A stretch of DNA of 64,000 bases from Ruegeria lacuscaerulensis (GTDB lineage: Bacteria > Pseudomonadota > Alphaproteobacteria > Rhodobacterales > Rhodobacteraceae), in assembly GCF_013034685.1 (NCBI RefSeq), contig NZ_WQGO01000001.1, forward strand, positions 806,001 to 870,000, written 5' to 3'. Numbering within the stretch: position 1 is the stretch's first letter; each line of letters opens with the position of its first letter. Below the pieces are notes generated by a model. It made no database searches. It was given only the letters and a program-made list of their open reading frames with translations, and had not been told where the DNA came from. Position numbers and translations under genes: made by a program. This document shows positions 43,265 to 51,524 of the stretch, in pieces.

Positions 43265-44616
43265 CACTGGTTTCGGCGCTTCCTGACCCGGAAAGCTATC
43301 GGGTAATCGGAAGCGGAGCGCGGCTCAGCGCCTTTGCGGTATCTGAACTGGCAACCGCCAGCTTTGCGGCGGTGGGGCAAGAGCTGGCGCGATTGATGGT
43401 GTCCCTGAACCTGACGTCCAGCGCGCCCGACGTCACGGTTGATCACCGGCTGGCTTCACTGTGGTATGGATTTTCCTTCAAGCCCGAAGGGTGGGAGATG
43501 CCGAGCCTCTGGGACGCCATCGCCGGGGATTATCAAGCCTCTGACGGGTGGATCAGGCTGCATACCAACCTGGCCCGCCACCGGCAGGCCGCATTGAACG
43601 TGCTCAAGGTCGATGCAGACCGCGATGCTGTCGCTCAGGCCCTCAAAACATGGGCTATCGCAGATCTGGAAACCGCCATCGTAGCCGAGGGCGGCGCCAC
43701 CGCCGCGATGCGCAGCAGGGCCGAATGGCTGGAGCATCCCCAAGGCCGGGCGGTGTCGCGTGATCCGTTGATCGGCTGGCACAACCCCCGCCAGATCATG
43801 CTGCGCAACCGTCCAAAGGCCACGGCCAAACGGCCGCTTCAGGGCCTGCGCGTTCTGGACCTGACCCGCGTTCTGGCAGGCCCCATTGCCACCCGCACTC
43901 TAGCCGGGGTCGGGGCCGAGGTTTTGCGTATTGATCCGCCCGGCTGGGACGAACCCGGCGTGATCCCGGATGTCTCGCTGGGCAAACACTGTGCCTATCT
44001 GGATCTAAAGTCGCCCGCCGGAATGGAGACATTACAGGAATTGCTGTCTCAGGCGGATGTGTTCGTGCATGGCTATCGCCCAGGCGCGCTGGATGCGCTG
44101 GGGTTGACGCAAGCGAAACGGGACGCGATTGCGCCCAACCGGGTCGAAGTCACATTGAACGCCTATGGCTGGCAGGGGCCATGGGCGAACCGGCGCGGAT
44201 TTGACAGCCTTGTGCAGATGAGCGCAGGCATCGCCGATACTGGCCGCATCTGGGCCAAGGCAGACAAGCCGACGCCCCTGCCGGTGCAGGCGCTGGACCA
44301 CGCAACCGGCTATCTGATGGCCGCCGCCGTGCTGTCTGCTCTGGCCGAGGCCGCCCAAGGTAACTCAATCATGCAGGCCCGCTTGTCCCTTGCCCGAACT
44401 GCTGAATTGCTGGCCATTCTCAGCAAGTCCGAAACGTCTGAGGATATCGAAAATGCCAACCCGACCGACTATGCCCGCACGCCCGAGGAATCCGGCTGGG
44501 GTGTCGGTCATCGTCTAAAACCGGCCCTGAGGTTGAGCACAACGGACATGCACTGGCCTCTGCCTGCATCGAAACTGGGCACGTCCCAACCCGTCTGGCC
44601 AACGCTGAAGCCCTAG
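43261..44616 (+). CDS. CaiB/BaiF-family CoA-transferase
   Basis: A 451-residue family III CoA-transferase. The first 190 residues resemble part of a second, reduced transferase domain, and the CaiB domain proper starts at LQGLRVLDLTRVLAGPIATR. The family nucleophile is D346 in VQALDHATGYL, and VFVHGYRPGALDALGL is also typical. It is smaller than DddD (about 830 residues), so DMSP cleavage is not indicated. Start and stop overlaps make it the last gene of the peptide transporter operon, so it probably activates the imported compound or a breakdown product as a CoA ester. Confidence 0.83.
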   Translation: MTLVSALPDPESYRVIGSGARLSAFAVSELATASFAAVGQELARLMVSLNLTSSAPDVTVDHRLASLWYGFSFKPEGWEMPSLWDAIAGDYQASDGWIRLHTNLARHRQAALNVLKVDADRDAVAQALKTWAIADLETAIVAEGGATAAMRSRAEWLEHPQGRAVSRDPLIGWHNPRQIMLRNRPKATAKRPLQGLRVLDLTRVLAGPIATRTLAGVGAEVLRIDPPGWDEPGVIPDVSLGKHCAYLDLKSPAGMETLQELLSQADVFVHGYRPGALDALGLTQAKRDAIAPNRVEVTLNAYGWQGPWANRRGFDSLVQMSAGIADTGRIWAKADKPTPLPVQALDHATGYLMAAAVLSALAEAAQGNSIMQARLSLARTAELLAILSKSETSEDIENANPTDYARTPEESGWGVGHRLKPALRLSTTDMHWPLPASKLGTSQPVWPTLKP

Positions 44617-44623
44617 CGCATCC

Positions 44624-44664
44624 GCCGCGCGGTACGCGCGGCTCGGCCCAAAGGGGCGGGAGCA
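44624..44664. repeat. GC-rich stem-loop with conserved tail block
   Basis: GCCGCGCG (44624-44631) and CGCGCGGC (44635-44642) form a perfect eight-base-pair stem with a GTA loop, followed by GGCCCAAA and the block GGGCGGGAGCA (44654-44664). The same block occurs in reverse orientation in the element at 62590-62671. It lies between the convergent CoA-transferase and mechanosensitive-channel genes and could terminate both. Confidence 0.5.
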
Positions 44665-44668
44665 CGTC

Positions 44669-47065
44669 CTATCTGTCATCCCCTCCGCCGGGGCCGATAT
44701 CGTCCAGATAATCTTCGTCAATCGCGGCCTGCACCGCACCAGTCACCGCCTCGCGCTGTTTCGGCGTCAGGTCTTCGGGCGCTTTCTCATCGGCCAGACG
44801 CACCGTTACCTCGCGGTGCGCAAACCGGATACCTTCGCGGGCGAACAATTCGCGGATTTCCTGATAGACCTTTTTGCGCACCAACCACTGATCACCCGGC
44901 TTGGTCATGAACTTGACGCGGATGATCATCGCGGAATCCTGCATCTCGATCACACCCTGCGACTTGAGCGGCTGGATGAAATTGTCGCCGATAACCGGGT
45001 CGCTCAGCAATTGCTGCCCCAGCTTCTTGATCAGTTTGCGTACCTTCTCGACATCAGTGTCATAAGTTACGCGCAAGGGTAACTTCATGATCACCCAGTC
45101 ACGGGAATAATTGGTCAGCACCTTGATCTCACCAAAAGGAATGGTGTTCAGCGCACCCAGATGATGACGCAGCTGGAACGACCGGACCGATATTTTCTCG
45201 ACAGTGCCTTTCACATCACCAATGTCGATATATTCCCCTTTGCGGAACGCATCATCCATCAGGAAAAACGCCCCCGAGAAAATATCCCGCACCAGCGTCT
45301 GCGATCCAAACCCAACGGCCAGACCCACAACACCCGCGCCCGCAAACAGGGGGCTGACATTGATGCCCATTTCCATCAGCGCGATCAGCGCGATGGTTAC
45401 GACAACCACCGCCAAGATCGCCCCCCGGAACAGAGGCAGCAGAGTGGCTAGACGGCTTTGCCCGCCTTCGCCACCTTCATCGCCCAGCTCGGCCTCGGCC
45501 CCGCCATCGTCAATCTCTTCAGCAATCTTGCTGTCAATCCAGATGCGGAAGAAATGGAACAGGACATAGCCAATGAAGATGATCACCATCACGTCCAGGA
45601 AACGCTCGATAGGCAGTTCCTCGCTCCAGCTGGCATCCGGGTTCCAGATGACGACCAGCGCATAAAGCCCAACCACAAAGGCCAGAATACCAGCCACACG
45701 GCGCGCCAGATCCTCATACGTCACGATGGAATGCGCGCGTTTTTCGGCCAGAGGGGTCTCGATTAACTCCTCCTCGGGCGCATCGGCGTCTTCGGCGTTC
45801 ATCTCCTCCATCTGGCGGTTGCGGTCGAAATACCGCTCAAGCAGATAGTTCATCGCACCGTAAGCGATCACCACCGACATAAAGATGGCATAGCTACTGG
45901 CCACGATCGGGATCGAGTTCTGGTTTTCAAGCACCAGATCGACAGCCAGTTTGAACCAGCTGAACACGATATAGACGATCAGCGCAGGTGCCCAAGCCAG
46001 CGAGATGAAACGCAGGATCCACGACACTTGTTCCTTGGTACGTCCGCCCCGGATGGCATGGGAAATGGCACGCCCATTGAACGCGATCATCAGCAAATTG
46101 CCCAACGCACCCAACATGGTCAGGCCGCCATAGACCATGGCATAAACGTTATAGTTCAGCCCGAAATCCGCGACCCAGGTCGAAAACATCACGACCGAGA
46201 TGTCATAGGTCGCAATCGCCGAAGCCCAGATGTAAAGCCGTTTGGCGTCCCGGTCCGAAAACGGCGGCAGGCGGTACTGGCTAAGATAGGGCGACAGCAC
46301 CATACGCCACAGATCGGACACCGTGCGCGACAGGAAGAAGGCCGCGAATATTGCCGTGACCGTGAACTGGATCGAGATATCCTCAGCCTCGCCGAAAAAC
46401 AGGAATCCAACGATCAGGGCCATCAGCATGGCAAAGATCGTACCCCCGATCCCCATAAGGAAGCGGAACACCAAAAACGGCATTTTTTCGCGGTAGCCCT
46501 GCGGGTTTTCCTTGGATCGCGCGACCACGATTCCCTTGGCGATGCGCTTGCCGTAAATCTCAGTTGACAGCCACCGCCCTAGCAACAGGAACAGGATGTT
46601 CCAGAACAACACCTCGACATAGGTCTGTATTCGGCCATCGGGGCTGGTTTGGCGCAGGACGTATTTCACCTCGAAAATCGAATAAGGCAGCGCCTCAAGC
46701 CGCGACTGCATCGACTCGCGGAATTTCGAAAACCGCTCCTGCGCCTTCATCAATTGCGACCCATCGGCCATCGGGTCGCCTGCGGCGTCCTGATTGGCCT
46801 GTGCCGGTGCACCCGACGATACGATTTTCCCCGCACTGTCGATGACGATTACGCTAGCACCAGCCTCGGTTGCTGAGCGGATCGCAGCAACCAGATCCCC
46901 ATCTTCCGAGGCCTCGTCGGTGCTGTCCGCACCCGTTGTGTAGCCGGGAATGAGCGATGTTTGCGCTTCAGCTCCGCCTGCAAAAGTCAACGCGATTGCC
47001 CAGGTCAACAGCGCAAAAACGGCAAATAATCTTGTTGTCATCGGGTCTTTCATCCACGTCCGCAT
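44669..47065 (-). CDS. large MscS-family mechanosensitive channel
   Basis: A 798-residue inner-membrane channel. After a signal-like hydrophobic N-terminus (TTRLFAVFALLTWAIALTFA), several membrane helices precede the MscS core. The pore helix is LFAGAGVVGLAVGFGSQTLV, followed by DIFSGAFFLMDDAFRKGEYI and the cytoplasmic beta domain, and it ends with a charged C-terminal tail. The extra N-terminal helices place it with the large MscS homologues such as MscM/YbdG-type proteins that release ions on hypo-osmotic shock. ATGs at 47065, 47053 and 47041 are all possible starts; I used the first. Confidence 0.88.
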   Translation of the reverse strand: MRTWMKDPMTTRLFAVFALLTWAIALTFAGGAEAQTSLIPGYTTGADSTDEASEDGDLVAAIRSATEAGASVIVIDSAGKIVSSGAPAQANQDAAGDPMADGSQLMKAQERFSKFRESMQSRLEALPYSIFEVKYVLRQTSPDGRIQTYVEVLFWNILFLLLGRWLSTEIYGKRIAKGIVVARSKENPQGYREKMPFLVFRFLMGIGGTIFAMLMALIVGFLFFGEAEDISIQFTVTAIFAAFFLSRTVSDLWRMVLSPYLSQYRLPPFSDRDAKRLYIWASAIATYDISVVMFSTWVADFGLNYNVYAMVYGGLTMLGALGNLLMIAFNGRAISHAIRGGRTKEQVSWILRFISLAWAPALIVYIVFSWFKLAVDLVLENQNSIPIVASSYAIFMSVVIAYGAMNYLLERYFDRNRQMEEMNAEDADAPEEELIETPLAEKRAHSIVTYEDLARRVAGILAFVVGLYALVVIWNPDASWSEELPIERFLDVMVIIFIGYVLFHFFRIWIDSKIAEEIDDGGAEAELGDEGGEGGQSRLATLLPLFRGAILAVVVVTIALIALMEMGINVSPLFAGAGVVGLAVGFGSQTLVRDIFSGAFFLMDDAFRKGEYIDIGDVKGTVEKISVRSFQLRHHLGALNTIPFGEIKVLTNYSRDWVIMKLPLRVTYDTDVEKVRKLIKKLGQQLLSDPVIGDNFIQPLKSQGVIEMQDSAMIIRVKFMTKPGDQWLVRKKVYQEIRELFAREGIRFAHREVTVRLADEKAPEDLTPKQREAVTGAVQAAIDEDYLDDIGPGGGDDR

Positions 47066-47408
47066 TTGCCCCGCAGCCTATAGAAGCACAATCCCGTGTT
47101 CAAATGCTCAACAGATGTCGACCCCAGTTCGTCTTTCCACGTGTTCCCACCGCAATAGCGGTGACCGAAGTATTTCCATCGCGATGGAAAGTGAATAAGA
47201 CCGGGCCGGACAACAATTGAGGTTTTCGACCCGGAACCTGATGTAAAGCAAAGCGACGTTGGGCCATTTCATTGCAACATGTAGCCAAATCGCAATGTTT
47301 GTCGGTTTTGACCCGCCGGAACCGCGTTTTTTGCAAGCCGACCGAAAACAAATACGATAGAAGTGCACCCGCGCGGACATGCACCAAGACACGGACACAG
47401 GCAAAAGT
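47066..47408. other. gene-free region with palindromic operator candidate, upstream of the glycan operon
   Basis: This 343-base stretch lies between the divergent channel and glycan-operon genes. It is richer in A+T than its surroundings and I see no convincing gene; open frames across it are antisense to the flanking genes. It contains the perfect palindrome TTTCCATCGCGATGGAAA (47173-47190), about 220 bases before the first glycosyltransferase. It must hold the promoters of both transcripts, and the length suggests a regulated start or an untranslated leader. Confidence 0.7.
47173..47190. promoter_or_regulatory. perfect 18-bp palindrome
   Basis: TTTCCATCGCGATGGAAA is its own reverse complement, with no spacer. 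Its form fits a dimeric repressor site, for example of LacI-like or other helix-turn-helix proteins. It lies 107 bases before the channel start and 219 bases before the first glycosyltransferase. No dedicated regulator gene is in the operon, so the binding protein is unknown. Confidence 0.5.
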
Positions 47409-48623
47409 ATGAGCCTTAAAAGAAAACAGAAAATAGCCGGACGTGCGCCCCGCATTCTGTTCTACAGCCACGACACCTTTGGTTTGGGTCATCTGCGCCG
47501 CTCGCGTGCTCTGGCCGCTGCGATGACACAGGCGGACCCTTCGGCCTCGGCATTGATCCTGACCGGCTCGCCCGTTGCCGGGCGGTTTACCTTTCCGCGT
47601 CGGGTGGATCACGTTCGTCTACCCGGTGTTACCAAACGCGCTGACGGGTCCTATGCCTCACAGACCATGGGCATGGGTATCGAAGAAGTGACCGAACTAC
47701 GCTCGGGTTTAATCCGAACGTCTGTGCAGCAATTCGATCCGGATGTGCTTATCGTCGACAAGGAACCTACCGGCTTCCGAGGCGAGCTGCTGCCGACTCT
47801 TGACTGTCTGATGCAAAGCAGAAGAACCAAAATGGTCCTTGGATTGCGCGACGTTCTGGATGAGCCCGAGGTTCTGGCCGCTGAATGGGATCGTAAAGAG
47901 GCGGTCGCTGCAACCGAGGCCTATTATGACGAGATCTGGGTCTATGGGCTACGCTCGATCTACGACCCGACACGTGGCCTACCGCTGAGCCCCGAGGTGC
48001 AATCGCGCATCCATTGGACCGGCTATCTGCGCCGTGATCTTGGCCCCGTGGGCGAACCGCCCGAGCAGCCATATATCCTGATCACCCCCGGAGGGGGCGG
48101 CGACGGCAAGGCGATGGTGAACCTTGTTCTGTCGGCTTACGAAAAAGACCCCACCCTGTCGCCCCGCGCCGTGCTGGTCTATGGTCCGTTCCTGTCGGGC
48201 GAGTTGCGGGACGATTTCGAAACGCGCGTTGCGGCGTTGAACGGTCGCGTGACTGCTGTCGGTTTTGAATCCCAGATTGAAACCCTGTTTGCCGGGGCCG
48301 CCGGTGTCGTCTGCATGGGCGGCTACAACACGTTCTGCGAAGTGCTGTCTTTTGACAAACGCGCCGTCATTGTTCCTCGCACGACCCCGCGTCTGGAACA
48401 GTGGATTCGCGCCTCGCGCGCAGAAGAGCTGGGGCTGGTGCGGATGCTGGACGAAAGCCGCGATGGCCTGACTCCCGAGGCAATGATTGCAGCCATTCGC
48501 GCCCTGCCCGATCAGCCCCTGCCGTCCCAAGCCATTGGCGACGGGCTGTTGGACGGGCTAGACTATGTCACGGACCGCGTTGACGCCCTGCTGAACGGAG
48601 AACAGGAACGGGCTATCGGATGA
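47409..48623 (+). CDS. MurG/GT28-like glycosyltransferase (COG4671-like)
   Basis: A 404-residue GT-B fold protein. HDTFGLGHLRRSRALAAAM is the glycine-rich acceptor-side loop, TPGGGGDGKAMVNLVL is the nucleotide-side loop, and VCMGGYNTFCEVLSF is the GGYNTxxE donor-binding region. This layout is that of predicted glycosyltransferases related to MurG. I used the ATG at 47409 (MSLKRKQ), with a further ATG at 47379. First gene of a seven-gene overlapping operon, and paralogous to the protein at 51521. The sugar donor and acceptor are unknown. Confidence 0.82.
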   Translation: MSLKRKQKIAGRAPRILFYSHDTFGLGHLRRSRALAAAMTQADPSASALILTGSPVAGRFTFPRRVDHVRLPGVTKRADGSYASQTMGMGIEEVTELRSGLIRTSVQQFDPDVLIVDKEPTGFRGELLPTLDCLMQSRRTKMVLGLRDVLDEPEVLAAEWDRKEAVAATEAYYDEIWVYGLRSIYDPTRGLPLSPEVQSRIHWTGYLRRDLGPVGEPPEQPYILITPGGGGDGKAMVNLVLSAYEKDPTLSPRAVLVYGPFLSGELRDDFETRVAALNGRVTAVGFESQIETLFAGAAGVVCMGGYNTFCEVLSFDKRAVIVPRTTPRLEQWIRASRAEELGLVRMLDESRDGLTPEAMIAAIRALPDQPLPSQAIGDGLLDGLDYVTDRVDALLNGEQERAIG

Positions 48624-49867
48624 CATCTGCGCCTCCTAATCTGGCGGTGCTGGTCAAAGGGTGGCCGCGCCTGTCGGAAACGTTCATCGCTCAGGAACTG
48701 GTTGCATTGCAGGATGCGGGCCATCGGTTCGACATCTGGTCACTACGCCATCCCACCGACGTCAAACGCCATCCGCTGCATGACCGGTTCAAGGGTCAGG
48801 TGCATTACCTGCCCGAGTATCTGTATCAGGAACCCCAACGCGTCTGGGCCGCGCGCCGTGCCGCGCAGGCCCTGCCCGGTTATGCCGAGGCCTACCGGAT
48901 CTGGCGTGCAGATCTGCGCCGCGACCCGACTCACAACCGCATTCGCCGCTTTGGTCAGGCTTGCGTGCTTGCAGCCGAATTGCCGCAGGACACGCGGGTC
49001 ATGTATGCGCATTTCATGCACACGCCGTCCTCGGTCGCGCGCTATGCCGCCATTATGCGCGACCTGCCGTGGAGCTTTTCCGCCCACGCCAAGGATATCT
49101 GGACCTCGCCCGACTGGGAAAAAGCTGAAAAGCTTCAGGCCAGCACCCATGGTGCTGCCTTTGGTGCAACCTGCACCGCCATCGGCGCCACGCACCTGCG
49201 CAACCTGGCCGACGATCCCAAGCGTGTCGATCTGATCTATCACGGGCTGGACCTGAGTCGTTTTCCGGACCCGCCCGAGCGCACGCAGCGCGCGCCTGAC
49301 GCGCCGTTTCACATGATCTCGGTCGGGCGGCTGGTCGAGAAAAAGGGCTTTGACCGCCTGATCGACGCCTTCGCGCTGTTGTCCGAGGCTCTTGACTGGC
49401 ACTGGACGCATATCGGCGGCGGCACGCTGGCCGAAACGCTGGCCGGGCGTGCCGAAGATGCCGGGCTTGCAGCGCGGATCACCTGGAAAGGGGCCTGCGA
49501 CCAGCCCGAAGTTATCGAAGCCATGCGCAAGGCCGATCTCTTCGTCCTGCCCAGCCGCATCGCCGCCGACGGCGACCGGGACGGCCTGCCCAATGTACTA
49601 ATGGAGGCCGCCTCGCAAAAGCTGCCAATCCTATCCACACCGGTTTCGGCCATACCAGAATTTATCGACACCGGAATCCATGGCCTGTTATCCGAAGATG
49701 CGCCCGCCGCACTGGCCGCAGCGATCACCAGGATGGCGCAAGACCCTGCTAAGGCGATGCAGATGGCCGGTAACGCCTATGACCGCCTGATCGCCGAATT
49801 CCGCATGGATCCCGGCATTGCTTTGCTGTCAAAACGACTAAGCACATTGGGGGCGGATCGGGGCTGA
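48620..49867 (+). CDS. GT4-family glycosyltransferase
   Basis: A 415-residue GT-B protein. The N-terminus is VLVKGWPRLSETFIAQELVAL, a form common in exopolysaccharide GT4 enzymes, and the C-terminal donor site has LFVLPSRIAADGDRDGLPNVLMEA with the EX7E-like carboxylates (described as a region). ISVGRLVEKKGFDRLIDAF is the linker strand typical of group 1 transferases. Its start overlaps the preceding gene by four bases and its stop overlaps the next gene by one base, so it is coupled on both sides. Confidence 0.88.
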   Translation: MTSAPPNLAVLVKGWPRLSETFIAQELVALQDAGHRFDIWSLRHPTDVKRHPLHDRFKGQVHYLPEYLYQEPQRVWAARRAAQALPGYAEAYRIWRADLRRDPTHNRIRRFGQACVLAAELPQDTRVMYAHFMHTPSSVARYAAIMRDLPWSFSAHAKDIWTSPDWEKAEKLQASTHGAAFGATCTAIGATHLRNLADDPKRVDLIYHGLDLSRFPDPPERTQRAPDAPFHMISVGRLVEKKGFDRLIDAFALLSEALDWHWTHIGGGTLAETLAGRAEDAGLAARITWKGACDQPEVIEAMRKADLFVLPSRIAADGDRDGLPNVLMEAASQKLPILSTPVSAIPEFIDTGIHGLLSEDAPAALAAAITRMAQDPAKAMQMAGNAYDRLIAEFRMDPGIALLSKRLSTLGADRG

Positions 49868-50943
49868 TGGCACGCGTTGCGTTCTACACTCCGATGAAGT
49901 CCCCCGACAGTCCGGTGCCGTCCGGCGACCGGGAAATGGCGCGTAACCTTTTGGCAGCGATTGGTGCGCAGGGGGACGCGGTCGATCTGGTCTCGCATCT
50001 GCGCGTTTTCGACAAAACGGGCGACGCTCAGGTGCAGGATAAGCTGCGCACCGAGGCTGACGCCGAAGCCCAACGCCTGATCCATACGCTCGCCCCAGAT
50101 ACCGCCCTTTGGGTGACGTATCACAACTATTACAAGGCACCTGACTTGCTGGGCCCGCGAGTCAGCCGGGCGCGGAAAATCCCCTATGTGCAACTGGAAA
50201 GCACGCGCGCGACCAGCCGTCTAACCGGCCCCTGGGCCGGGTTCGCCCAAGCCGCCCATGAGGCCTGCGATGCGGCGCAGGTGATCTTCTACCACACGGC
50301 CAACGATCTGATCACACTGGAACGTGAAAGATACGGGTCACAGCAGCTGATCGAATTGCCGCCCTTCCTGCCTCGCGCGGACCTTCCGGGTGCGGCGGCT
50401 TGTGAAGGCCCCATGCTGGTCGTCGGGATGATGCGGCACGGGGACAAGCTAGCCTCGTACCAGATTCTGGCACAGGCTCTGGCGTTGCTGGACGGCGCGT
50501 GGTCTCTGAATATCGCGGGCGATGGCCCGGCGCGGGCCGAGGTTGAGGCTCTGATGGCACCTTTTGGGGCGAAGGTTCGTTTTTTAGGCCAGTTGGACCG
50601 CGCCGACGTGCAGGCGCACTATCAAAAGGTGTCGCTGCTCGTCTGGCCCGGCGTAAACGAAGCCTACGGCATGGTTTATCTTGAGGCGCAATCAAGCGGC
50701 CTGCCGGTCGTAGCGCAAGACCGTCCGGGCGTGCGCGACGTTCTGGCCCCGTCGGACTACCCAAAGGTCGAGGACGGCCCGGCCGGGTTGGCGCACCGGT
50801 TGCAAACCCTGTTGGCCAATCCCTCACTGCGCCGAGATATTGGCGCTGCGGCCCAAGCGCATGTTGCCGCGCGCCATCTTCAACCCGCCGCCACCAAACG
50901 CTTCTGGCAAGCGGTGCGACCCCTGATCGGGGGGCAAAAATGA
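49867..50943 (+). CDS. GT4-family glycosyltransferase
   Basis: A 358-residue GT-B protein. FYTPMKSPDSPVPSGDREMA starts the acceptor domain, MLVVGMMRHGDKLASYQIL the linker, and LLVWPGVNEAYGMVYLEAQ the donor site with the EX7E carboxylates (E of NEAYGMVYLE). It overlaps the histidine phosphatase gene by four bases. Presumably it adds another sugar to the product of the previous transferase. Confidence 0.87.
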   Translation: MARVAFYTPMKSPDSPVPSGDREMARNLLAAIGAQGDAVDLVSHLRVFDKTGDAQVQDKLRTEADAEAQRLIHTLAPDTALWVTYHNYYKAPDLLGPRVSRARKIPYVQLESTRATSRLTGPWAGFAQAAHEACDAAQVIFYHTANDLITLERERYGSQQLIELPPFLPRADLPGAAACEGPMLVVGMMRHGDKLASYQILAQALALLDGAWSLNIAGDGPARAEVEALMAPFGAKVRFLGQLDRADVQAHYQKVSLLVWPGVNEAYGMVYLEAQSSGLPVVAQDRPGVRDVLAPSDYPKVEDGPAGLAHRLQTLLANPSLRRDIGAAAQAHVAARHLQPAATKRFWQAVRPLIGGQK

Positions 50944-51524
50944 CCCGGCTTGCCTTGCTCCGCCATGGTCATACGGCATGGAACCGCGCCGGGCGTATCC
51001 AAGGGCGCAGCGATATTCCATTGGATGACGCGGCCCGGTCCGAGCTTGCGACTTACGCATTGCCCGAGCCGTGGGATCAGGCGGCGCTCTGGTCCAGCCC
51101 CCTGAAACGCGCGCAGGAAACGGCGCGTCTGGTGGCCGGGCGCGCGCCCCTGACGGCAGAAGCGCTGACCGAGATGAATTGGGGCGATTGGGAAGGGTTG
51201 CGCGGTGTTGACTTACTGGCTGAGCCCGACTGTGGCTATCGTCATATCGAGGATTGGGGGTGGGATTTCCGCCCCCCAAACGGAGAAAGTCCGGCCGAAG
51301 TTCGCGACCGTCTGCGCCCATGGTTGAGTGGCCTGACAGGCGACACGGTTGCTGTCTGCCATATCGGCATCATGCGGGTCATTCTGGCGCAAGCTTGGTC
51401 TTGGGAATTTGATGGACCCGCCCCTTTCAAAATCAAACGGAACCGGCTTTATATCATTGACATGAAGACCATGCGCGCCCAGACCGAACCTCTCCGCCTG
51501 ATCAAAAGGGATGGCGCGGCATGA
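50940..51524 (+). CDS. histidine phosphatase family protein
   Basis: A 194-residue branch 1 histidine phosphatase of the phosphoglycerate-mutase/CobC type. The phospho-acceptor is H9 in LLRHGHTAWN, the catalytic glutamate is in EMNWGDWEG, and the second histidine is in AVCHIGIMR. It has no signal peptide, so it is cytoplasmic. In a glycosyltransferase operon it may remove a phosphate from a sugar or carrier intermediate. Confidence 0.88.
   Translation: MTRLALLRHGHTAWNRAGRIQGRSDIPLDDAARSELATYALPEPWDQAALWSSPLKRAQETARLVAGRAPLTAEALTEMNWGDWEGLRGVDLLAEPDCGYRHIEDWGWDFRPPNGESPAEVRDRLRPWLSGLTGDTVAVCHIGIMRVILAQAWSWEFDGPAPFKIKRNRLYIIDMKTMRAQTEPLRLIKRDGAA

Noticed and set aside
43261..44616. DddD DMSP lyase
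   Set aside because: The protein is about half the length of DddD and has only one complete CaiB domain; no other DMSP genes lie beside it.
47100..47612. Minus-strand open frame in the glycan-operon leader
   Set aside because: It extends antisense into the first glycosyltransferase gene and has no domain or start signal, so I treat the region as non-coding.
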